From: Marivirga atlantica
Lineage (GTDB): Bacteria; Bacteroidota; Bacteroidia; Cytophagales; Cyclobacteriaceae
Reading direction: 5' to 3'
NCBI RefSeq assembly: GCF_016734805.1
Contig: NZ_JAERQG010000001.1
Span: 620,001 to 684,000, forward strand
Length of the DNA: 64,000 nucleotides
Below the pieces are notes generated by a model. That model was not told the DNA's origin. It did no database searches and saw nothing but the letters and a program-made list of their open reading frames with translations. A program made the translations under genes and the position numbers. Positions within the stretch are counted from its first letter, which is position 1, and every line of letters begins with the position of its first letter. Shown here in pieces: positions 44,102 through 52,047 of the stretch.

Positions 44102-44129
44102 CTACTATTTGCTACTTGAAATGTAGTAG
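44102..44129. promoter_or_regulatory. Candidate LytTR-type binding site upstream of the repeat lipoprotein
   Basis: CTACT occurs as a direct repeat with a 10-base period (44102 and 44112), and CTACTA (44102-44107) is mirrored by TAGTAG at 44124-44129. LytTR regulators bind paired direct repeats, and this site is just past the LytTR gene and about 80 bases before the lipoprotein start. Assignment is inference. Confidence 0.3.
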
Positions 44130-44209
44130 TCTTATAGTTAATATTGTTCTTTGTAAAGAAAAAATATTACTTTTTTAATTTAAAAAGAAGAGAAAAACTA
44201 CTAACTATT

Positions 44210-46870
44210 ATGAAACAGATTACTAAAATTTTAATGCTGATGCTATTCGTAGGTGTCATATTTAGTTGCGATGATACAGACGATTCAGATGACATGGATG
44301 GAAACAACACGGCTCCTACTGCTGATGCAGGAGATGATATTACCATAACCTTAGGAGAAACAGTAACATTAGATGGAGGAAACTCATCAGATGATGATAA
44401 TGATCCATTAAGTTATTCATGGGAATTAACAAGTCAACCATCTGGAAGTTCTGTCTCCATAGATAATAATGAAAATGTGCAGGTACAATTTATCCCTGAT
44501 GTTGCAGGTAGTTATACTGCAACCTTAACAGTTTCGGACGATGATGATTCTGACGATAGCGATGACGAAACCAGCAAAGAGGATACAGACGAGGTGCTTA
44601 TTACAGTTGAAGAACCAGAGCAACAAACTGTTATTATTGATTCTGATGTAACGGAAGACACTGTTTGGGAAGATATTTATGATGATGAAACACCTGATTA
44701 TAGAGTTACCAATAGTATCAGTGTAGAAGCTGCGTTAACCATTAATCCTGGTGTTATAGTTGAGTTTGATGAGGACGTAAATTTCTTTATAGCTGCGGAA
44801 GGAACGCTTATATCTGAGGGTGATACAGGCAATAAGATTATTATGACCTCAAGCAATGAAGAAGGAGAAGTGCTTTGGAAAGGTATTGAAATAGTTTCCA
44901 CATTATCAAATAATTCAATTTCCAATACGGAGATTAAATATGCAGGAGGAGCAGAATATACAAGTTTTGCGGATTTTGTTGATGTGCCGGCAGCAATCGC
45001 AATTCATTCTAATGGTAGATTAAACCTTAACAATTCTTTGATTTCTGAAAGTGGAGGCTATGGAATGTATGTCCGCTTCGGAGAGTTGCTGTCTTTTAGT
45101 GAGAATTCATTTGAAAATAATAGCAATGCTGGTTTGGGTGTTAATTTAACAGAAGCTGTCAAAATTGATGGAGCCACAACCTTCACAAACAATCAACATG
45201 CGGTAGAAATATATGGTTCGGGTATTACTGAATCAAGTGAAACTACACTCTCAAAACTAGATGGCACATCAGCATACTACGTTTCAGGAAACCTTTCAAT
45301 TGAATCAGTATTTAATATTGAGGCAGGTGCATTCTTAGAAATGGCTGAAGATGTAAGCATCTTTGTTGATCCTGCTGGTACCTTTAAAGCAATAGGAAGT
45401 TCAGATAGTAGAATTTCATTTAATAGTGCTAATCCTTCTGGAGGAATATTATGGAAAGGAATTGAAATTACTTCAACAAGCTCACAAAATGAGATTTCTT
45501 ATGCTGATATTGACAATGCTGGTGGTGATGATTATACCAGTTTTGCCGATTTTGTAGATGTTCCTGCATCTATAGCTATTCGTAGCAATGGAGAATTAAA
45601 CCTTACCAATTCTACTATTAGCAATAGTGGTGGCTATGGTATGTATATTCGTTATGGTGTTTTAAATTCATTTGAAAACAATACTTTTAGTGATAATACT
45701 TTAGCTGGAATAGGTCTGGATTTACAGCAGGCAACCATGATAGATAACGCCTCTACTTTCACAGCTAATGATAAGGCCGTAGAAATATATGGTTCAACTA
45801 TAGATGAGTCAGGCGAATTTACTCTTTCTTTTTTAAGTAATTCTTCTGCTTATTATGTTTCTGGAAGCTTAGATGTTGCAACTTTCTTAAATATTGAAGA
45901 AGGCACTAAGTTAAACATGGCTGAAGATGTCAATATTTTAGTAAGTGCGAATGGTGTTTTACGCGCTACCGGTTCTGAGTCAAATAAAATTGAATTCAAT
46001 AGCATCAATCCTTCATCGGGAATATTATGGAAAGGTATTGAGTTCACTAGTACAAGTGTGCAAAATGAGCTAACCCACTGTATAATTACTAATGCTGGTA
46101 ATTCGAATTATACTAGTTTTTCAGATTTTGTAGATGTAAAAGCTGGGATAGCTATTAGAAACGATGCTAAACTAAAACTTAATAATACGGAAGTTTCAAA
46201 TAGTGGAGGGTATGGTGTATATGTAAGATACGGTGAGTTTGAAAGCTTCCAAGCCAATACATTTAGTGAAAATACCAGAGCTCATGTAGGCTTACCGGCC
46301 AATGAAGCATCAAGTATAGATGAGGCAACGACTTTCAGTGGAGACTCATATGCTATTGAAGTATACGGAAATATTAGCGATGAAAGCACATGGGTAAATT
46401 TAAATGGTACTGCACGTTATAATGTCGTTGCAGATGTCACCATAAACAATGGGTTAACCTTAAATCCTGGAGTCCAAATAGATTTTGATGAGGATTTAGA
46501 CTTTGATGTTCGAAGTGCTGGTTATCTTAATGCTGAAGGTACTTCTGGAGACCCAATTTTATTTACATCTTCTAATGAAGCAGGTGAAATTGCTTGGGGT
46601 GGTTTAAAGTTTTACACTTCAGATGCGCGTAATGTGTTAGATTTTGTGACCGTTAATTTAGCAGGAGGTAATGAGACAACTGATTTAGATAATTTCATAG
46701 ATGAGAAAACGTCAATTGCCGGAAATGGTAATGCTCGATTAACTTTAACTAACTCGACTATTTCAAATGGAGAGGGCTTTGGCGTGTATTTTCAAGGAAC
46801 AATCAATGATATAGAAGCTGGAGCAGCTAACAACACATTTACTAATAATACATCTGGAAATGTATTTTAA
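44210..46870 (+). CDS. Lipoprotein with a PKD domain and four long beta-helix repeats
   Basis: An 886-residue cell-envelope lipoprotein. The start at 44210 gives a signal peptide MKQITKILMLMLFVGVIFSC with lipobox Cys20, followed by acidic residues. A PKD-like domain occupies about 33-140 (PTADAGDDITITLGETVTL, YSWELTSQPSGSSV). The rest is four tandem copies of a right-handed beta-helix unit. Repeat markers are LWKGIEI, then YTSFADFVDV, then NSGGYGMYIRYG. The WKGIE codons are at 44876, 45452 and 46028, spaced exactly 576 bases, and the related WGGLK codon is 567 bases further. The acidic N-terminus is like the lipoprotein at 58744, which may act similarly. Likely role: surface adhesion or polymer binding. 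Confidence 0.85.
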   Translation: MKQITKILMLMLFVGVIFSCDDTDDSDDMDGNNTAPTADAGDDITITLGETVTLDGGNSSDDDNDPLSYSWELTSQPSGSSVSIDNNENVQVQFIPDVAGSYTATLTVSDDDDSDDSDDETSKEDTDEVLITVEEPEQQTVIIDSDVTEDTVWEDIYDDETPDYRVTNSISVEAALTINPGVIVEFDEDVNFFIAAEGTLISEGDTGNKIIMTSSNEEGEVLWKGIEIVSTLSNNSISNTEIKYAGGAEYTSFADFVDVPAAIAIHSNGRLNLNNSLISESGGYGMYVRFGELLSFSENSFENNSNAGLGVNLTEAVKIDGATTFTNNQHAVEIYGSGITESSETTLSKLDGTSAYYVSGNLSIESVFNIEAGAFLEMAEDVSIFVDPAGTFKAIGSSDSRISFNSANPSGGILWKGIEITSTSSQNEISYADIDNAGGDDYTSFADFVDVPASIAIRSNGELNLTNSTISNSGGYGMYIRYGVLNSFENNTFSDNTLAGIGLDLQQATMIDNASTFTANDKAVEIYGSTIDESGEFTLSFLSNSSAYYVSGSLDVATFLNIEEGTKLNMAEDVNILVSANGVLRATGSESNKIEFNSINPSSGILWKGIEFTSTSVQNELTHCIITNAGNSNYTSFSDFVDVKAGIAIRNDAKLKLNNTEVSNSGGYGVYVRYGEFESFQANTFSENTRAHVGLPANEASSIDEATTFSGDSYAIEVYGNISDESTWVNLNGTARYNVVADVTINNGLTLNPGVQIDFDEDLDFDVRSAGYLNAEGTSGDPILFTSSNEAGEIAWGGLKFYTSDARNVLDFVTVNLAGGNETTDLDNFIDEKTSIAGNGNARLTLTNSTISNGEGFGVYFQGTINDIEAGAANNTFTNNTSGNVF
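44640..46867 (+). repeat. Four tandem coding repeats of about 576 bp
   Basis: Within the lipoprotein gene, units of 192, 192 and 189 codons follow one another. The second and third units are the most alike (ATATTATGGAAAGG at both 45447 and 46023), suggesting recent duplication; the last unit is the most diverged. Confidence 0.8.
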
Positions 46871-46875
46871 AATGT

Positions 46876-46916
46876 AAAATACTACCTCACTCTAAACAAG
46901 TGTGGAGTAGTATTTT
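46876..46916 (+). terminator. Hairpin after the repeat lipoprotein
   Basis: AAAATACTAC (46876-46885) pairs exactly with GTAGTATTTT (46907-46916), with additional partial pairing inside the loop. It lies 5 bases past the stop codon. Confidence 0.6.
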
Positions 46917-46929
46917 CTTCTACAACCGT

Positions 46930-46964
46930 AAAGCCATCAGTTTTTTTACTGGTGGCTTTTATTA
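46930..46964 (+). terminator. Second rho-independent terminator
   Basis: AAAGCCATCAG (46930-46940) pairs with CTGGTGGCTTT (46949-46959) with one G-T pair, followed by a T-rich run. Together with the preceding hairpin it isolates the lipoprotein transcript from the sigma factor. Confidence 0.7.
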
Positions 46965-47210
46965 TTTTAGGAAGTCTCGTTAAATTACTAATTTCTCAAT
47001 GTTTGTTAAATCGCCCCAAACGCCCCTTTTTCAATTTTATTTTATCCATTCCAACCTTTTTGGCATTAATGTTGTCAATAGAAAATAAAGCGAAAATTTG
47101 TTTTGCAGTTGTTGTCAAAATAAATACTTTCGGATTTACAATTTATATATAACCTCAAAAATTCAACGCTATAAGGATAGACTTCTACCAAACTAAATAG
47201 GTGTTTTAAG
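46965..47210. other. AT-rich non-coding gap upstream of the sigma factor
   Basis: Part of a 340-base stretch without a gene; its first part holds the two hairpins. No convincing gene, RNA or repeat is seen here. A near-match to the -7 consensus (TACTTTCG) lies close to 47126 and could serve the sigma factor gene. Confidence 0.5.
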
Positions 47211-47816
47211 ATGAAAAATCAGAAAACTAAACTGGATGACAGCCAATTGGTGCACCAGTATATTAATGGTAACGAAGTAGCGTTTGAAGAATTAGTAACT
47301 CGTCACAAGTCAAGAATCTACACTACTATTTTAATGATTGTTAAAGATCGTTACGTAGCTGAAGATTTAATGCAAGAAGTTTTTATCAAAGCTATACGAA
47401 CTCTCAAATCTGGTCGTTATAATGAGGAAGGTAAATTTTTACCCTGGATTTTAAGAATTGCACATAATTTAGCAATTGATAAATTTAGGAAAAATAAAAG
47501 GTACCCTACCATCGTTACTAATGATGGATTCAGCGTGTTCGATACCCTTGAGTTTGCCGAAGGCACATTTGAGGATGCCCAAATGAAGAAAGAAGTGCAT
47601 AAATCGCTACGTAAACTGATTCAGGAATTACCAGAAGCTCAAAAGCAAGTACTCATTATGAGACACTTTATGGACATGAGTTTTAAAGAAATTGCTGATC
47701 AAACCGGAGTGAGCATAAATACGGCATTAGGCAGAATGCGCTACGCCCTCATTAATTTGAGGAAGAAGATGCAACAAACAAATATAGCCTATGACCAAAA
47801 CTTTTACTCACGATGA
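47211..47816 (+). CDS. ECF RNA polymerase sigma factor
   Basis: A sigma-70 family factor of 201 residues with region 2 (YVAEDLMQEVFIKAIRTLKS, then the conserved FLPWILRIAHNLAIDKFRK) and region 4 (LPEAQKQVLIMRHFMDMSFK, then GVSINTALGRMRYALINLR). No region 3 is present, as in ECF factors. It directs RNA polymerase to a private promoter set, not identifiable here. The gene overlaps the next small gene by 26 bases, typical of a sigma factor with its own regulator. Confidence 0.92.
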   Translation: MKNQKTKLDDSQLVHQYINGNEVAFEELVTRHKSRIYTTILMIVKDRYVAEDLMQEVFIKAIRTLKSGRYNEEGKFLPWILRIAHNLAIDKFRKNKRYPTIVTNDGFSVFDTLEFAEGTFEDAQMKKEVHKSLRKLIQELPEAQKQVLIMRHFMDMSFKEIADQTGVSINTALGRMRYALINLRKKMQQTNIAYDQNFYSR

Positions 47817-48030
47817 TTTAATTCGTTATGTGTACAATGAAACCACAAAAGAAGAAAATCATGAAATTAAAGAAGCGATTGCCTGCGATGCTGTTTTGAT
47901 GGAACAGCTAAGCGAGTTGCAAAAGCTGAAAGAGCAAATGGACGGGAGCATGAAGTCTCCTTCAGAAAAAACCATCAATAACATTTTAGAATATTCAAAA
48001 GCTTTTAATTTGCATCCTGTTAAGGATTAG
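47791..48030 (+). CDS. Small protein coupled to the sigma factor (candidate anti-sigma factor)
   Basis: A 79-residue acidic, helical protein (FTHDDLIRYVYNETTKEENH, then LMEQLSELQKLKEQMDG). It lacks a membrane segment and the zinc-binding H-x3-C-x2-C motif of typical anti-sigma domains, yet the N-terminal D-L-I-R-Y-V-Y-x-E-T-T-x-E-E block resembles the start of such domains. The 26-base overlap with the sigma gene suggests coupled synthesis in a fixed ratio. A cytosolic anti-sigma role is inference. Confidence 0.75.
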   Translation: MTKTFTHDDLIRYVYNETTKEENHEIKEAIACDAVLMEQLSELQKLKEQMDGSMKSPSEKTINNILEYSKAFNLHPVKD

Positions 48031-48033
48031 CAA

Positions 48034-48672
48034 ATGACAAGAAAAGAACGCTACGAAGCTTTTTTAGAATATTTCTCTAAAAACCAGCCACAGGCAGAGA
48101 CGGAACTTCATTATGAAAACCCGTATCAATTGCTTGTGGCTGTTATTTTATCTGCCCAGTGTACTGATAAGCGAGTCAACATCGTAACACCTGCATTATT
48201 TGAAGCCTTCCCAACGCCTCAACATTTGGCGGTGGCACATTTTGACGAAGTGCTACCTTACATAAAGAGTATCTCTTTTATGAATAATAAAACCAAGCAT
48301 TTAATCGGCATGGCCAAAATGCTGGTAAATGATTTTGGTAGTGAGGTTCCATCAGATGTTGATGATTTACAAAAAATGCCGGGCGTAGGTAGAAAAACTG
48401 CTAACGTAATTGCCTCTGTAATTTTCAACCAGCCGACAATGGCCGTTGATACGCATGTATTCAGGGTTTCAAAAAGACTTGGTCTTGTGAATCAAAACGC
48501 AAAAACTCCTCTAGAGGTGGAAAAGGTACTGGTAAAACACATACCAGACGAATATATTCACCTGGCGCATCATTGGTTAATACTTCATGGCAGGTATGTT
48601 TGTCTTGCACGGAAACCAAAATGTGATGATTGTAAAATCACCCATTTTTGTAGGTACTACGAAAAGCTTTAG
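48034..48672 (+). CDS. nth: Endonuclease III
   Basis: A bifunctional glycosylase/AP-lyase for oxidised pyrimidines. The helix-hairpin-helix is MPGVGRKTANVIASVIF with catalytic Lys121, and the catalytic Asp139 lies in MAVDTHVFRVSKRLG. The C-terminal iron-sulphur loop has C-X6-C-X2-C-X5-C (CLARKPKCDDCKITHFC). At 212 residues it is full length. It follows the small sigma-linked gene by 3 bases and is probably on the same transcript. Confidence 0.96.
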   Translation: MTRKERYEAFLEYFSKNQPQAETELHYENPYQLLVAVILSAQCTDKRVNIVTPALFEAFPTPQHLAVAHFDEVLPYIKSISFMNNKTKHLIGMAKMLVNDFGSEVPSDVDDLQKMPGVGRKTANVIASVIFNQPTMAVDTHVFRVSKRLGLVNQNAKTPLEVEKVLVKHIPDEYIHLAHHWLILHGRYVCLARKPKCDDCKITHFCRYYEKL

Positions 48673-48675
48673 AAA

Positions 48676-49050
48676 TTAGTTATAAGGTATAATTTCGATA
48701 GGCAGCCTGCATAAGTTGGCAAAGTCTTCACCTATTTCCATCATATCATCATCATTTTCCCTGTAGAACCAACGGATGTTCACATCATGACCGTCTTTTT
48801 CGGTAAGTACCTCCAGTTTGTGAATCATATCTAGCATTAATTTAGAGGTGCTGGTATTAAAATAATCTAGCCTGAAGTTGAGTTCGGTAGTTTCTTTAGG
48901 GTTATCGAGGTATGTGTTTAGGTGGTCAAAAATTGGCGTAAAAACCTCCATTGGATTTTCAGGAATTGAGGATCCTGATATTTCAAAAAAGCCTTTTTCA
49001 ATATCTATGACTACTGTAGGTCTTTGGTGTGTTCCTGACATTCTAAACAT
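48676..49050 (-). CDS. SiaC-family (DUF1987) regulatory phosphoprotein
   Basis: A 124-residue protein matching DUF1987/SiaC. Family blocks are GFFEISGSSIPENPMEVFTP, DYFNTSTSKLMLDMIHKL and IRWFYRENDDDMMEIGEDF. The Thr/Ser of the N-T-S-T-S-K loop is the phosphorylation site in Pseudomonas SiaC, where kinase SiaB and phosphatase SiaA control it and SiaC activates a diguanylate cyclase. None of those partners is nearby. The start could be at 49050 (MFRMSG) or 49041 (MSGTHQ). It is convergent with nth, 3 bases apart. Confidence 0.85.
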   Translation of the reverse strand: MFRMSGTHQRPTVVIDIEKGFFEISGSSIPENPMEVFTPIFDHLNTYLDNPKETTELNFRLDYFNTSTSKLMLDMIHKLEVLTEKDGHDVNIRWFYRENDDDMMEIGEDFANLCRLPIEIIPYN

Positions 49051-49209
49051 AACGCTCAAATATGCTAACAAAAATCGTTAACCGCAAAGGGTTGATTTCA
49101 AAATGATGTAATAAAATATTAGAATAATAACAGCAATGAGCTGTGTTATTCAAGTTAAAGATTTTAAATTTATTTTACCGATCTAAAAAGTAGAAAAAGA
49201 AACCTAATC

Positions 49210-51108
49210 GTGAAAAACACGCTATTAATATTCCAGTTTTTTGTGCTTGTCCTACTAAATGCTTGCACTAATAATGAGACAGATTCAATCCAACACATGA
49301 ATAAAATACATCTGCAGTCGAAGGATCATCATTCATATGCAAAGCCAAATGAGGCAAGAATAAAACATTTAAGGCTCAATATGGAGGTTAGTTTTGATGA
49401 GAAAGTATTAAAAAGTACGGCTACTTATCAAATTGAAAAGTCCCCTTCTGCCAAAGAAATTATTTTTGACACCAAGGATTTAGAAATAAAAGCAGTCTAC
49501 GTAAATGATAGCATAGAAATAAAGTCTTATTCATTAAAAGGAAAGGATGAGATCTTGGGTCAGGCACTTCATATACCTTTAGATACCACAACAAAAACTA
49601 TTAAAATTGAATATGAAACCTCTCCAAATGCTGAAGCCCTACAATGGTTAAATGAAAAGCAAACAGCTAGTGGTAAGCCGTTTTTGTTTACTCAATCGCA
49701 AGCAATACTATGCAGATCTTGGATTCCCATTCAGGATTCCCCTTCAATAAAATTTACTTACGAAGCACAGGTTAAAGTGCCGGAAGGCTTTTTGGCACTA
49801 ATGAGTGCTGAAAATCCTCAGGCTATTGACACTACTGGAGTTTACAGTTTTAACATGCCTTACAAAATACCTGCTTATTTGATGGCATTGTCTGTTGGTG
49901 ATTTAGATTTTCATAAGTATGACAGCATTTGCGGTGTATATGCCGAGCCTCCTACCATGGAGAAAGCTAAGAATGAATTAGAAGATCTGGATAAAATGGT
50001 AGCAGCAGCAAGTAAACTATATGGCAAATATAAGTGGGGCAGGTTTGATGTGCTTATGCTTCCCCCAAGCTTTCCTTTTGGAGGCATGGAAAACCCGATG
50101 TTGACATTTGCTACACCTACGATTCTAGCAGGAGATAAATCTTTGACATCCCTTATTGCTCATGAGTTGGCGCACAGTTGGTCGGGTAATTTGGTTACGA
50201 ATGCTACCTGGGATGATTTCTGGTTAAATGAAGGTTTTACTGTGTACTTCGAATACCGAATAATGGAAGCTATTTATGGAAAGGAATATGCCAATATGCT
50301 TGCTCTGATATCAAAACGTGAGCTGGAGCAAGAGGTAAAAGAGATGATGGCTGACGGAAAGGAAGAAGATACTAAACTTAAACTGAACTTAAAGGGAAGA
50401 AATCCTGACGAAGGCTTAACTTCTATTGCTTATGATAAAGGCTATTTCTTTCTAAAAAGATTAGAGGAGTTGGCAGGTAGAGAGCATTTTGATCAGTTTT
50501 TAGCCAATTATTTTGATGAGAATGCTTTTCAAACAATGACAACCGAGGGATTTATTACTTACACCCAGCAGTATCTTTTCGCTAAAAATAATATTGAGGA
50601 GCCTGACAACTTATTTGATGATTGGGTGTATGGTGTAGGTTTGCCCGATGATATGCCTCAAATTGAATCTGGTTTGTTTAAAAATGTTGAGAGCACTTTA
50701 GAGAAATGGTTAGTTCAAAAAGATAACGACTTACTGCCAGATTCAGCATGGAGCACGCATGAATGGCTTCACTTTTTACATGAAATGCCCGATAGCATTG
50801 GCGTTGATGAAATGAGGTTGTTGGATGCTAAAAAGAATTTTACAACTTCAGGAAATTCAGAAATAAAAACGGAATGGATGCTTTTAGGTATAAAGCATAA
50901 TTATAAACCTATTTATCCTGAGCTTGAACGCTTTCTAATTAATACGGGCAGAAGAAAATTCTTAATGCCTCTATATCAGACCTTGTTAGAAAGTGAAAAC
51001 ATTAATAAGGATTATATATTAAGAATATACGAGCAGGCGAGATCAAATTATCACTATGTTTCGTATAATTCTATAGACAATTTATTAGGTTATCAACCAC
51101 AGAAATAA
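49210..51108 (+). CDS. M1-family aminopeptidase lipoprotein (leukotriene A4 hydrolase-like)
   Basis: A 632-residue zinc aminopeptidase exported as a lipoprotein (start GTG; lipobox Cys19 in VLLNACTNN). The exopeptidase motif GGMENP lies near residue 292, the zinc site is H318-E-L-A-H322 (IAHELAHSWSGN) and the third ligand is Glu341 in WLNEGFTVYF. The C-terminal helical domain with YHYVSYNSIDNLLGYQ resembles leukotriene A4 hydrolase and its bacterial relatives. It would remove N-terminal residues from peptides outside the cytoplasm. The universal stress gene follows after 10 bases. Confidence 0.92.
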   Translation: MKNTLLIFQFFVLVLLNACTNNETDSIQHMNKIHLQSKDHHSYAKPNEARIKHLRLNMEVSFDEKVLKSTATYQIEKSPSAKEIIFDTKDLEIKAVYVNDSIEIKSYSLKGKDEILGQALHIPLDTTTKTIKIEYETSPNAEALQWLNEKQTASGKPFLFTQSQAILCRSWIPIQDSPSIKFTYEAQVKVPEGFLALMSAENPQAIDTTGVYSFNMPYKIPAYLMALSVGDLDFHKYDSICGVYAEPPTMEKAKNELEDLDKMVAAASKLYGKYKWGRFDVLMLPPSFPFGGMENPMLTFATPTILAGDKSLTSLIAHELAHSWSGNLVTNATWDDFWLNEGFTVYFEYRIMEAIYGKEYANMLALISKRELEQEVKEMMADGKEEDTKLKLNLKGRNPDEGLTSIAYDKGYFFLKRLEELAGREHFDQFLANYFDENAFQTMTTEGFITYTQQYLFAKNNIEEPDNLFDDWVYGVGLPDDMPQIESGLFKNVESTLEKWLVQKDNDLLPDSAWSTHEWLHFLHEMPDSIGVDEMRLLDAKKNFTTSGNSEIKTEWMLLGIKHNYKPIYPELERFLINTGRRKFLMPLYQTLLESENINKDYILRIYEQARSNYHYVSYNSIDNLLGYQPQK

Positions 51109-51118
51109 TTTTAGCTAC

Positions 51119-52033
51119 ATGTATAAATTAAAAAGAATAATTGTTGCCCTTGATTTAACTGAAATGGATGAGGTCCTTCTGAGATATACTTCAGAGCTGG
51201 CCAAGAAGGTGAAGGCTGATAAGACGTATTTTTATCATATAGCTGAAGATTTCGACATCCCTTCTGAGATAAAGGAAAAATACCCTGATTTATTAGCGCC
51301 TACCGATGAATCACTGGAAGCGATAATTAAGGAACAAATAGACAAATATTGGACAGTTGGAGATCATTGTGCAGTGGATGTTGAAGTAAAGGAAGGTAAT
51401 TCATTTGAGAAGTTGGTAAGAGCAATTGATAATAAGGATGCTGACCTTATTGTGATGGGTAGGAAGAAATCTTTAAAGGGCTCTGGGGCTTTATCAAAAA
51501 AAATGGCAAATCTGGCACACTCTTCGGTAATGCTAGTTCCGGATGATGCTAAGTTCGATGTAGGCAAATTGGTTGTGCCTATTGATTACTCTAAGCATTC
51601 AAAATTGGTTGTGGAACAGGCCATTAATATTTCGAAAAATACTGAGGCTCACATAGAATTTGTTCATGTATTTACTGTGCCTTCAGGCTACCATAAAACA
51701 GGTAAATCTTATGATGAATTTGCTGATATAATGAAGCAGCACTCAGAGGAAGACTACCAAAAGTTTATTAAGCAGTTTGATTTTGAAGAGGTACCTCCAT
51801 GTGAGCATATACTTGATGATGACAAAAGGCCTTCAGACAAAATCTTCGATTATGCAGAAAAGAATGGTGCAAACCTTATAATCATGGGATCAAAAGGAAG
51901 AACTGGCCTAGCTTCAATGTTACTTGGTAGTGTAGCGACTAAAGTAATTGATTTTGATACCTCTATCCCACTTTTAATTGTGAAAGAAAAGAAAGAGAAT
52001 ATGGGATTTTTAAAAGCCCTTCTAAATATTTAA
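51119..52033 (+). CDS. Universal stress protein with two UspA domains
   Basis: A 304-residue protein of two tandem UspA domains. The second carries an intact ATP-binding loop (GSKGRTGLASMLLGSVATKV). In the first, the equivalent is GRKKSLKGSGALSKKMANLA, which lacks the usual spacing and may not bind ATP. Tandem Usp proteins of this kind occur widely in Bacteroidota, usually as stress or energy-state responders. It is probably co-transcribed with the aminopeptidase. Confidence 0.92.
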   Translation: MYKLKRIIVALDLTEMDEVLLRYTSELAKKVKADKTYFYHIAEDFDIPSEIKEKYPDLLAPTDESLEAIIKEQIDKYWTVGDHCAVDVEVKEGNSFEKLVRAIDNKDADLIVMGRKKSLKGSGALSKKMANLAHSSVMLVPDDAKFDVGKLVVPIDYSKHSKLVVEQAINISKNTEAHIEFVHVFTVPSGYHKTGKSYDEFADIMKQHSEEDYQKFIKQFDFEEVPPCEHILDDDKRPSDKIFDYAEKNGANLIIMGSKGRTGLASMLLGSVATKVIDFDTSIPLLIVKEKKENMGFLKALLNI

Positions 52034-52047
52034 AAGAGCTTTTATAA

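Noticed and set aside
46952-47152. Possible 66-residue gene between the lipoprotein and the sigma factor
   Set aside because: It starts inside a terminator hairpin, is of low-complexity composition and shows no recognisable motif.
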